Made by a program: the position numbers and the translations under genes. Positions 52,041 through 60,854 of a stretch of DNA of 64,000 nucleotides are shown piece by piece; position 1 is the stretch's first letter, and each line of letters starts with the position of its first letter. The DNA is from an uncultured Clostridia bacterium (GTDB lineage: Bacteria > Bacillota > Clostridia > Christensenellales > Borkfalkiaceae). The stretch spans positions 1 to 64,000 of the forward strand of contig CANQUL010000002.1 of assembly GCA_947627015.1 (NCBI GenBank). The letters are read 5' to 3'. The notes below the pieces were generated by a model, which was not told the origin of the DNA, did not search any database, and saw only the letters and a list, made by a program, of their open reading frames with translations.

Positions 52041-54049
52041 GATTCCTCCTCCTTGGCGTCATAGAGATGGCATGCGACCCAATGGGTGGGGCTGACCTGC
52101 ACCATGGGCGGATAATCGCCGAAGCAGGCCTTGACGCAGCCCGAGCAGCGCTCACGGAAGTAGCAATAATCGGGCATGTCGATGGGATTGGGCACGTTGC
52201 CGGGGATGTTGAAGAGCTTTTCGTCCGACGAGTCCATGGTGGGTTTGGACCGCTGGAGGCCGATGGTGTACGGGTGCATGGGATGGTGGAAGATCTCCGA
52301 GGCCGTCCCCTTTTCGATGATGCGGCCGGCGTACATGACGACCACATAGTCGGCCATTTCGGCGATGATGCCGAGGTCGTGCGTGATGAGCAGGATGGAG
52401 CCGTTGATGCGATCCTTGAGGTCGCGCAGAAGGTCGAGGATCTGCGCCTGAATGGTGACGTCGAGCGCCGTCGTGGGCTCGTCCGCAATGATGAGACGGG
52501 GGTCGCCGGCGAGGGCCATGGAGATCATGACGCGCTGGCGCATACCGCCCGAGAGCTCATGCGGATAGGACTTGTACACCCGTTCCGGCATGGCGATGCC
52601 GACGAGGTCGAGCATCCGGATGGAGCGCTTTTGGGCGTCCTCCTTGGAGGAACCGGGGAAGTGCAGGAGCGTCACTTCGTCGAGCTGGTTGCCGATGGTG
52701 AACACGGGGTTAAGGCTCGTCATGGGCTCCTGGAAGATCATGGCGATCTGGCGCCCGCGGAGACGGTACATCTCCTTGAGGGGCATCTGTGCGATGTCGA
52801 AGGTCTTTTCCTCCATCTCGAACTGGAGCGTGCCGTACTTGTCACGCTTCTGTCTGCGTGCGAGCACGGGCTGTCCCTTCTTGTCCGTCTTTACCACGCG
52901 CTCATGGACATAGCAGAACGTGATGTACCGCCTGTAGATGTAGGCACGGAATGCGAGCACGGCCACGAGGAGCACCGAGAACAGGATGGAGAGAACGAGC
53001 AAAGCGATCACCGCGGCGCCCGCTTCGAAGGGCGGATCGATGTCGACCTTGGGGACCCCGTTGAGCATCGCGATCGCGACAAAGAGCAACACGATGCCGG
53101 GGAGAAGCGTGAGCAGGTTGTAGTAGAAGATCCGGTCCTTTCCGCTGGCGAACTTTTCGGGCGGGTTCAGGAAGGTCCCGACGGCCAATCCTCCCGCGAT
53201 CAGGATGCCCGCGCATCCGAAGAGGATGAGCGTGGAGGTCTGCGCGGAGAAGGCGGACAGGATCTCGGCGATCTCTTTGGTGGTGGCCGCTTCGAGGCTG
53301 TCGGAGATGAGCTGATAGAAGCTGACCGCGCCGGCGCCCGTCAGAACGGCGGGGAGCGCGGCGAAGACGAAGATCAGGACGGAAAGAAGCCCCACGAGAA
53401 TGGCGGGCAGATAGCTCGACAGCGTGAAGAGCTTCCTCACGGTGAGCCCCTTCGTCTCGTCCGCAACATAGCGGTATGCCTTGGCGGGTTCGCCCGTTTC
53501 GTCGAGGACGGGCTCCCCCGTTTCGCCGACGACGTCCTCGAGGATGGGTTCGCCGTGGGCGTCGACCTCTGCGACGTGGACCTTGCCGTTCGTGTAGACG
53601 GGCTCATAGACGGGTTCGCCGTTTTCGTCGTCCTCCCAGATGGGAATGGGCTTGCCCTTTGCGTCGTGCTTGTAGTCGTAAGACTTGAACCGGATATTGC
53701 CCGAGACGATCTGGCCGTAAGGGCCCTGCAAGAGCTGCATGATGGACATGCTGGTCACGGATTTGCCGCATCCGCTCTCGCCGACGACGCCGACCGTGGT
53801 GCCCTGCGGGATCTCGAAGGACACGCCGTTGACGGCCTTGACGACGCCTTGGTCCGTGAAGAAGTAGGAATGGAGATCCTCCACCTCGAGGATGTTGGCG
53901 GGGTCCTTCATTTCGGCCGTGAATTCCGACTCGGGAGCCTTGCGCTTCTTTTTCTTTTCGAGAGCCTTGGTGACTTTGTTGTTTTCTTTTACGATCTCGC
54001 GGACTTCTTTCCCTGTGAGGTAATGCCGTGATTTCTTTTCTTCAGCCAT
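52037..54049 (-). CDS. oppD: OppD-like oligopeptide ABC transporter ATP-binding protein with a multi-TM insertion
   Basis: Walker [11 protein letters not shown] near aa 90-99, Q-loop [13 protein letters not shown] near aa 436-448, [27 protein letters not shown]; ~290 aa with about four hydrophobic segments lie between Walker A and Q-loop. Confidence 0.92.
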   Translation of the reverse strand: MAEEKKSRHYLTGKEVREIVKENNKVTKALEKKKKRKAPESEFTAEMKDPANILEVEDLHSYFFTDQGVVKAVNGVSFEIPQGTTVGVVGESGCGKSVTSMSIMQLLQGPYGQIVSGNIRFKSYDYKHDAKGKPIPIWEDDENGEPVYEPVYTNGKVHVAEVDAHGEPILEDVVGETGEPVLDETGEPAKAYRYVADETKGLTVRKLFTLSSYLPAILVGLLSVLIFVFAALPAVLTGAGAVSFYQLISDSLEAATTKEIAEILSAFSAQTSTLILFGCAGILIAGGLAVGTFLNPPEKFASGKDRIFYYNLLTLLPGIVLLFVAIAMLNGVPKVDIDPPFEAGAAVIALLVLSILFSVLLVAVLAFRAYIYRRYITFCYVHERVVKTDKKGQPVLARRQKRDKYGTLQFEMEEKTFDIAQMPLKEMYRLRGRQIAMIFQEPMTSLNPVFTIGNQLDEVTLLHFPGSSKEDAQKRSIRMLDLVGIAMPERVYKSYPHELSGGMRQRVMISMALAGDPRLIIADEPTTALDVTIQAQILDLLRDLKDRINGSILLITHDLGIIAEMADYVVVMYAGRIIEKGTASEIFHHPMHPYTIGLQRSKPTMDSSDEKLFNIPGNVPNPIDMPDYCYFRERCSGCVKACFGDYPPMVQVSPTHWVACHLYDAKEEES

Positions 54050-54055
54050 GCGCGT

Positions 54056-55138
54056 TTACCTCCTTGCCTTGGGATCGAGCGCGTCGCGGAGACCGTCGCC
54101 GATAAAGTTGAAGCCGAGCACGGCGATGACGATACAGATCCCGGGCGGGCCCCATACGTTGAAGTAGGATTCGAGGACATGGGTGTCCTCCGTGACGACG
54201 TTGATCATCGTGCCCCATGCGGCATAGGGAGCCTTGACGCCGAGGTTGAGGTAGGACAGCGTCGCCTCCTGCAGGATGATGCTGCCGAGCGAGAGCGTCA
54301 TGGAGACGATGAGCTGCGGCATGACGTTGGGAATGAGGTGCTTGAAGATCTTGCGTGTCGTGGAGAAGCCCATGGCCTCCGCCGCGACCATGTATTCCTG
54401 TTCGCGGAGGAACAGGATCTGTCCGCGGACGAGTCGGGCGATGCCCGGCCACGAGATAATGGACAAGAAGAGCATCAGAAGATAGATACGGTACTGGGAA
54501 TTGATCCCCCACGAGTCGAACAGCGTACCGATGATCAGCATGATGGGAAGGCCGGGAAGGCACATCAGGATATCGCATAGTCGCATGATGAGGTTGTCGA
54601 CCCAGCCGCCGAAATAGCCCGCGATCCCGCCGAAAATGATGCCGAGGATCGTGATGGCAAAGACGGACAGAAAGCTGATGGTGAGCGAGATCCTTCCGCC
54701 GTACATGAGACGGGTAAAGACGTCCATGCCCGTCTTATCGGTGCCGAGGATGTGCGTCCCGTCCATGGGAGCGAGCGAGTTGATCTTGCGCTCGGATTCG
54801 TTGACCTGCCAGAAGCTGTACTCCCCGCCGGCCGGACTGACTTCATAGACGGCGTATTCGATCTTGCCCCCGTCATCCTCCTGCGTCTCGCCCCACGGAT
54901 GGTAAAAGACGGGGCCGAGCCACGAGAAGAGGATGAGCACGACGATCATCACAAGACCGATGACGGACAGCTTGGAGCGGAAAAATCTGCGCGCGACCAT
55001 GCGGGCGGGCGAGAGCAGGCGAACGTTCTTGTCGAGCGCGTTGTCCTCGCTTCTCGCCTCGGCGACGGCCTCGCTGTCGAGAGGTGTGCCGTCTTCGGGG
55101 ATGGGTTCCATGAGGTTGTTCTTGTTTTCTTCGTCCAT
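54056..55138 (-). CDS. oppC: OppC-like ABC transporter permease
   Basis: HILGTDKTGMDVFTRLMYGGRISL, EYMVAAEAMGFSTTRKIFKHLIPNVMPQLIV (EAA loop). Confidence 0.93.
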   Translation of the reverse strand: MDEENKNNLMEPIPEDGTPLDSEAVAEARSEDNALDKNVRLLSPARMVARRFFRSKLSVIGLVMIVVLILFSWLGPVFYHPWGETQEDDGGKIEYAVYEVSPAGGEYSFWQVNESERKINSLAPMDGTHILGTDKTGMDVFTRLMYGGRISLTISFLSVFAITILGIIFGGIAGYFGGWVDNLIMRLCDILMCLPGLPIMLIIGTLFDSWGINSQYRIYLLMLFLSIISWPGIARLVRGQILFLREQEYMVAAEAMGFSTTRKIFKHLIPNVMPQLIVSMTLSLGSIILQEATLSYLNLGVKAPYAAWGTMINVVTEDTHVLESYFNVWGPPGICIVIAVLGFNFIGDGLRDALDPKARR

Positions 55139-55151
55139 GAAACGCCCCTCC

Positions 55152-56147
55152 TCAGTAAAGTTTGACACGCGGGTCGACGACGGCGTACATGAGGTCGGAC
55201 AAGAGCACGCCGATGACGGACAGCATGGCAAGGAACATGTTGTAGCCCATGATGAAGGGGATGTCCCCCGCCGTCATGGCTTGCAGGGCCTTGTTGCCGA
55301 TGCCCTCGAGGCCGAACACCTGCTCGGTGATCATGGCGCCCGAGAAGAGGGATGGCAGTACGCCCGCAAGCATGGTCACGATGGGGATCATCGTGTTGCG
55401 GAAGGCATGCTTGTAGATGACCTTGTTCTCGGAGAGACCCTTGGCGCGCGCCGTACGGATGTAGTCCGAATTGAGCACCTCGAGCATGTTGGTGCGCATG
55501 TAGCGCATGGTACCGCCGATGCCGAGGAGCACGATGACCGCGATAGGCAAAATCATGTGGTAGAGCCGCTCGAAGATCAGCGCAATGCCCACCGTACTGC
55601 TGCCCGGGTCCACGTTCCCGCTGTCGGGGAACCACTTGAGCTGCAAGCCGAAGAGGTTTTGCAGAACGCGTCCGAAGAAGAAGGACGGGAGCGAAATGCC
55701 GATAATGACGAGCACCGTGACGACATAATCGCGGACGGAATACTGGTGCGTGGCTGCCGTCACGCCGAGCGGGATCGCGATGAGGTATTCGAAGATCATG
55801 GCGATGAAGGCGATGGTAAAGGATGTGCCCATGTTGTCGGCAATGACCTGAAGGACGGGTCCGCCGAACTGCCAGCTGTCGCCGAGGTCAAAGCGGCAAA
55901 GGGCAAGAAGCCACTTCCCGTAGCCGCCCAAAATTCCGCCGAAGCTGTTGTCGCCCAAGCCGTAGCGCGCATTCATCGCGTCGATGAGCTCCTGGATCTT
56001 GTCCGTGTCCGACGTCTGCGTAATGGCGGTGATCCGCTGCGTGACGAAGTCATACGGCATCAGGCGCACCAAAAAGTAGATGAGGATGGAAACGCCCAAG
56101 AGGATGAGGACGGCATACGCGAGTCGTTTGATGATGTATTTCAGCAT
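55152..56147 (-). CDS. oppB: OppB-like ABC transporter permease
   Basis: MLKYIIKRLAYAVLILLGVSILIYFLVRLMP, DYIRTARAKGLSENKVIYKHAFRNTMIPIVT. Confidence 0.94.
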   Translation of the reverse strand: MLKYIIKRLAYAVLILLGVSILIYFLVRLMPYDFVTQRITAITQTSDTDKIQELIDAMNARYGLGDNSFGGILGGYGKWLLALCRFDLGDSWQFGGPVLQVIADNMGTSFTIAFIAMIFEYLIAIPLGVTAATHQYSVRDYVVTVLVIIGISLPSFFFGRVLQNLFGLQLKWFPDSGNVDPGSSTVGIALIFERLYHMILPIAVIVLLGIGGTMRYMRTNMLEVLNSDYIRTARAKGLSENKVIYKHAFRNTMIPIVTMLAGVLPSLFSGAMITEQVFGLEGIGNKALQAMTAGDIPFIMGYNMFLAMLSVIGVLLSDLMYAVVDPRVKLY

Positions 56148-56191
56148 AGGATCGCTCCGTTTGTGTTAGTTTGCTTGAAAAGTACCCGTAA

Positions 56192-56213
56192 GCCTTCCCC
56201 TTGCGGGGAAGGC
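56192..56213 (-). promoter_or_regulatory. Intercistronic stem-loop between oppA and oppB
   Basis: Minus strand GCCTTCCCC-GCAA-GGGGAAGGC. Confidence 0.7.
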
Positions 56214-56220
56214 GGGTTTA

Positions 56221-59175
56221 TTACTTGGTTTTGAGTTTGACTTCCCAGATCTTCGCAAGAGGCGAGGAGAAGGAGTTGCCGTCGACGTGGCCGCGGTTAT
56301 CGGGCTCGGAGGAGAGATTGAGCGTCGAGACGTCGATGGTGTTGGCGTTGAAGGCGTACATCGTCTTTCTCTGATAGACGGGGAGCTCCACGGCGAGGGC
56401 GAGAGACTGCTCCATGGCCTTCTTGTAGAGGCTGATACGGCCTTCGACGCCGCCCTCATCCTCCTGATTCTCGATCTCGCGGGCGTCGTCGATCAGTTCG
56501 GAGAGCGTGTTGAGGATCGTCGTCTCTTCCGCATAGGTCGACGGACTGCTCTTGATGGACGGATAGCCCCATGCCTTGACGGAAGAAGCGGTCGAATTCT
56601 TGTGGTAGACCTGATACATGTCGGGGTCGATGGTCGAGCCCCAGGCGGCTGCCCAGACGGCGAGCGAACCGGTGGCGAGCTTGGTGAGCGCATAGGTGTC
56701 GGGAACGACTTCGACGTGCCAGCCCAACCCGTTCAGAAGGTCGGCGGCGTGTTTGAACACCAGATAGCACGGGTGGTCGGTCAGGTTGGAACCCGCGATG
56801 GTAAACTTGAGCGTCATGTTCTGATCGGTCAGGTTACCCGCACCTTCGGCCGCATCCATATAGGTCTTGATGAGCTTCTTGGCGCTTTCATCGCCCGAGA
56901 ACATGGCATAATCGCATTCGTTGTCCGCTTCCATGTAGTTCGTGGGGTCGGCGGGGTTGAACTTGTTCCCGGCCGTCCTCGGATAGGCCCAGCTCATGAC
57001 GGACATGGGCCACGAGATGTTGACGGCCATACCGTCACGGTAGTACTGGAGCGCAAGCGTGGTATCCATGGCTGCCATGATGGCCTTGCGGAGGTTGATA
57101 TCCTGCACATAGGTCGCATTGACGCCGATGTAGCCGTAGCCGAGCTGCCAGAAGTCGACTTCCATGAAGCCCTTCTTGGAGAGGCTGCTCTCGATCTTTT
57201 TGAGGTTTTCGTCCGTCATCTGCGGCTCGACGAAGTCGACCTGCTTGTTCTCGAGACGGCCGAGCGCGTTGGTCGAGGAGATGACCTGATAGCGCATCTT
57301 CTTGATGTAAGGTGCGTGGAGCGATTCGTCCTTGTCCTTTACATCCGCGAAGAAGTACTCGTTGGAGGTGTAGTAGACGACGTTATCGGTGAAGAACTCG
57401 CTGTCGCGGGGATAGAGCTCGTTCTCGCGGTTGGAAGCGGCATACGGGCCGGCGCCGAGCGGCACCTTGTTCTTGTTGACGCCGTTGTAGCGGATGGTCT
57501 CGTCGCCGAACTTGTAGTCCTTGGCGACGCCCTGCAGGACGTTGGTGTGGAAGTCGAAGGAGGCATATTCCACGCCGAAATCATTATTGGCGATATCGAC
57601 CGGGTGATCCGCATCGGAGTAATAGTGCCAAGGGGCGACGGTGAAGCCGAAGTTCCACTTTGCCTTGGGGTCCACGCCGTTGATGGTGATCTCGAGGACG
57701 TCGTAGGTGTCGCCGTCGGGGACGCCGTACGCATCGCGGCCCTCTGCGGTCGCAATCTCATAGGTGTTTTCCCCGATCGTGAACGCCTTGCCGGCCATGT
57801 CCTTGGTGTGGGCAAGCGAACGGATGCCCGTCACGTTGGGAACGACGAGTCCTTCCTTTCCGTCGAGTGCGTTGTGCAGGATGACGTCTCTCGCCTGTCC
57901 GACATAGTTGTTGTACACGGTGGAACCGGTGTTGGAGTAGTAGAGGACGTTGAGGAACTTGTTCTCGATCTGTGCCCCATAGACGTAGTCGATGGCGCTC
58001 TCTCTGTCCGTTACCTTGGGGAACGAAGTCTTGAAGTTGGTCGTCTGCGCGCGGTCCGACGATTTAACGATGTGGTTGCGGTTCTCGTTCCCTTGGGCAT
58101 CGATCTCATAGGCAAGGGTGATATACCCCTCGAGATACATGAAGCAGACGAGCTCGTTTCTGAAGTCGACCAAGTCGGTCGCGCTGTTGGTCTCGACGAC
58201 CTGTCCGTGCGTCAAGGAGTTGGGGTTGTTGTCGACGACGTTGCAGTAGGGCGCGTTGGCAAAGGCGTCCTTGGCGCCCGAGAAGTCGGTCTCGAGTTCG
58301 AGGCGGTAGAGGCCCTTTTTGGCGTCCTCGGTCGCGCCGTCGGGATCGCCGACGATGGCGTTGTAGTCGGCGAGTAGCTGCTTGCGGCCGAGTTCGAGTT
58401 TTTTGGCGTTATCGTTGACCTTGTTGCCTTCCGCGTCGGTGGGAACACCGCCCGCCCAGATGGCGTCGTAGTAGTCCTCGGAAATGCTCATATTGTTGAG
58501 GATATAATCGCGCATATCGTCGATGGGCACCTCATAGTTGGTCGTGGTGCTCGGAGCATCGGGATTCAGCTTGCGATAGGCCTGAATGTACGCCGCCTCG
58601 AGCTCGGCACGGCGCATACGGGCAGACACGGCAGCCGATTCGGAGATACTGTCCTCCGTCTCCGTGCCGCTCGAACTTCCGATCGTCTGCGTACGGTAGT
58701 TCTGGAGGCCGACGATGTCCGTCGAGTACATGGTCGAAGAACCGGTGTACGTCGGGTCGAGGTAGACATAGAGGTTGAACATGACGTCGTTGATGGTGAG
58801 CGGAACGCCGTCCGAGAACTGGATGCCCTTTTTGATGACAAAGTAGTAGCGGGTACCCGGTTTGCTCTGCGTTCCCTCGGAGATGGTCACGGACTCCTGC
58901 TTGAAGTCCTTGACGACCACGGCCTCGTCATCGCCGTAAGCGATGTCCGTTCCGTCCTCTTTGGTCGAGAACATGGAGATCTGCGTTTGCCCGACGACGT
59001 CCATATCGGTGCCTGCCGTCGAATAGAAAGGATTGTAGAGGCCGTTGAGTTCCTGCGTCATGATGACGAGTGCATCCTTCGTGCCCGTGCATCCTGCAAG
59101 GGCGGAGAAGGCGCCGACGCCGATGACCGATGCAAGAGCTACGGATGCAATGCGCAATGCCTTTTTGCTTTTCAT
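56221..59175 (-). CDS. oppA: Very large (984 aa) SBP_bac_5-type peptide-binding lipoprotein
   Basis: Lipobox SALAGCTG; ELNGLYNPFYSTAGTDMDVVGQTQISMF, C-terminal KLATGSLAVWAAAWGSTIDPDMYQVYHKNS. Confidence 0.88.
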   Translation of the reverse strand: MKSKKALRIASVALASVIGVGAFSALAGCTGTKDALVIMTQELNGLYNPFYSTAGTDMDVVGQTQISMFSTKEDGTDIAYGDDEAVVVKDFKQESVTISEGTQSKPGTRYYFVIKKGIQFSDGVPLTINDVMFNLYVYLDPTYTGSSTMYSTDIVGLQNYRTQTIGSSSGTETEDSISESAAVSARMRRAELEAAYIQAYRKLNPDAPSTTTNYEVPIDDMRDYILNNMSISEDYYDAIWAGGVPTDAEGNKVNDNAKKLELGRKQLLADYNAIVGDPDGATEDAKKGLYRLELETDFSGAKDAFANAPYCNVVDNNPNSLTHGQVVETNSATDLVDFRNELVCFMYLEGYITLAYEIDAQGNENRNHIVKSSDRAQTTNFKTSFPKVTDRESAIDYVYGAQIENKFLNVLYYSNTGSTVYNNYVGQARDVILHNALDGKEGLVVPNVTGIRSLAHTKDMAGKAFTIGENTYEIATAEGRDAYGVPDGDTYDVLEITINGVDPKAKWNFGFTVAPWHYYSDADHPVDIANNDFGVEYASFDFHTNVLQGVAKDYKFGDETIRYNGVNKNKVPLGAGPYAASNRENELYPRDSEFFTDNVVYYTSNEYFFADVKDKDESLHAPYIKKMRYQVISSTNALGRLENKQVDFVEPQMTDENLKKIESSLSKKGFMEVDFWQLGYGYIGVNATYVQDINLRKAIMAAMDTTLALQYYRDGMAVNISWPMSVMSWAYPRTAGNKFNPADPTNYMEADNECDYAMFSGDESAKKLIKTYMDAAEGAGNLTDQNMTLKFTIAGSNLTDHPCYLVFKHAADLLNGLGWHVEVVPDTYALTKLATGSLAVWAAAWGSTIDPDMYQVYHKNSTASSVKAWGYPSIKSSPSTYAEETTILNTLSELIDDAREIENQEDEGGVEGRISLYKKAMEQSLALAVELPVYQRKTMYAFNANTIDVSTLNLSSEPDNRGHVDGNSFSSPLAKIWEVKLKTK

Positions 59176-60842
59176 AACTGTATCCTCCGTTTATTGGTAT
59201 TGATGGGAAGTGCCGCAGCGGACGCGGCAAGGTTGGGATCGACCCCGGGGTTCGGATTCCTTTCGACGGTAACCTTTCCGTTCTTCACGGTCGCAGTGAC
59301 GGGCCAGCCTTCGTCGTATCGGGTGCCGTCGCTGCCGATATACGGCTTGACCGACTGCACCTCCACGGTGACGGTGGCGGGGTCGAGGATGGCAGGGTCG
59401 AGAGGCCGGTTGCCGCTCAACAGCCCGATGGTGTAGTTCGTATAGTTGTTCGTGTCGTTGATCCTTCCGATGCGGATGGTGCCCGAGGTGATGTGCACGT
59501 TTTCGAGCGTGGCGCCGCTTTCGATCCTGCCTGCGAACAGGCCGTAACTCGTGGAAGTAATCGACGTGCCGTTCTGGAGACTGAAGGTGATGTTCTCGAA
59601 GGTGACATTGCGGAGGACGGCCTTCTCGGTGAGGGAACCGAATATCCCGCCCGCCTGACTGACGGAGTTGGAATTCTGCGTTCCCGTGATGTTGGAGATC
59701 GTCCTGTTGTTGCCCTCGATGGTCCCGGCGTAATCGGTGGCGATACGGGTCCATGCGGTGCCGCTGAAGTCGAGATTGTCCATCAGTTCGAACGACGCGT
59801 TCGCAGCGTAGTTATCCGAGAACTGTTTCGCGGTGTAGACCTTGAACCAATTCCCCTCTCGCCACGTCGTGTACACGGGAGTCACGCGGTTGACGGTGAC
59901 GCCCCTTTCGTAGTCGACTTCGCCCTCGTGAGGGATGCTCGTTTGGAACGGGGTCTGCATGTCGGGGTCGGCATAGGCATTGAGGAAGGTGTAGCCGTCC
60001 CGCGCGGGGACGCCGCCCATGTCGATGCGGCCCGTTGTCGGACTCCATGCGGGATACGGAACGCCGTGCTCCCCTTCCTGCTCGAGGGTGCTCGAGGGAA
60101 GGATGGCCGTCTTATATTCCTGCCATTCCCCCTTCTCGTCCTGATAGCGGAAGGAGTAGGTGAACTCGGGCGACCATGCGGCGTGCAGGACGAGACGGTG
60201 TTCCGTTCTGCCCTTCGCGTCCTTTCCCTCCGTGAAGTCGGAGGCGTGCGCGATATCCGTGTCAAAGTTCCACCTGCCCGAATAGACGATGTTCTGCGGC
60301 TTTCCGTTCTCGGAGACGAGCTCTTTGAGGTATTCGTATCCCTTTTCGATGAGGTGGCCCTCTTCGTCATAGACGTCCTCTTTGGGAATGAGGTTGCCCT
60401 CTTCGTCGTACTCGGGGTCGATGGGAATCTTTTCGCCGTTTTCGTCGAGGACGTCCCGCTCCACGTTGCAGACGTTGCCGTCCTCGTCGATGGGCTTGCC
60501 CTCCGCGTTGACGGCGGGCGTCTCGTTGCGGTACCAGCCGATCAGGAAGTACCCGTTGCGGCGGACACGGCTCGTGGTGATAGCATTTCCGCCGCGGGCG
60601 GGATCGCCCGGCTCGAGGAGCTTGAAGCCCTTGTCCGCCTGCTTCTCATTGAAGCGGTCATAGACGCCGAGGCCCGCGCTGTTGAGGATGAGTCCGCCGT
60701 TCCTGTCGTACTCCACCACATAGGTGTACCCCGCCTTGACGAGATTTTCATCGTCGAGGTCGGGCACCGCACACGCCGCGGATACGAGGGTGAGCGCGAA
60801 GAGTGCGCCGAGACCGATCAGAAGTTTTGTTTTCTTTTTCAT
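59172..60842 (-). CDS. Lipoprotein with InlB B-repeat-like and GLUG-like segments
   Basis: Lipobox-like LVSAACAV; YTYVVEYDRNGG, RNGYFLIGWYRN, GGIFGSLTEKAVLRNVTFENITF, GLFAGRIESGATLENVHIT; ATGA overlap with oppA. Confidence 0.75.
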   Translation of the reverse strand: MKKKTKLLIGLGALFALTLVSAACAVPDLDDENLVKAGYTYVVEYDRNGGLILNSAGLGVYDRFNEKQADKGFKLLEPGDPARGGNAITTSRVRRNGYFLIGWYRNETPAVNAEGKPIDEDGNVCNVERDVLDENGEKIPIDPEYDEEGNLIPKEDVYDEEGHLIEKGYEYLKELVSENGKPQNIVYSGRWNFDTDIAHASDFTEGKDAKGRTEHRLVLHAAWSPEFTYSFRYQDEKGEWQEYKTAILPSSTLEQEGEHGVPYPAWSPTTGRIDMGGVPARDGYTFLNAYADPDMQTPFQTSIPHEGEVDYERGVTVNRVTPVYTTWREGNWFKVYTAKQFSDNYAANASFELMDNLDFSGTAWTRIATDYAGTIEGNNRTISNITGTQNSNSVSQAGGIFGSLTEKAVLRNVTFENITFSLQNGTSITSTSYGLFAGRIESGATLENVHITSGTIRIGRINDTNNYTNYTIGLLSGNRPLDPAILDPATVTVEVQSVKPYIGSDGTRYDEGWPVTATVKNGKVTVERNPNPGVDPNLAASAAALPINTNKRRIQL

Positions 60843-60854
60843 GGTAAAACTCCG

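Noticed and set aside
52067-54031. 654-aa plus-strand ORF opposite the OppD-like gene
   Set aside because: Full-length antisense frame rich in H/R/D/E with no recognisable domain; the minus strand carries intact ABC motifs.
56287-58377. 696-aa plus-strand ORF opposite oppA
   Set aside because: Antisense artefact; no RBS or domain.
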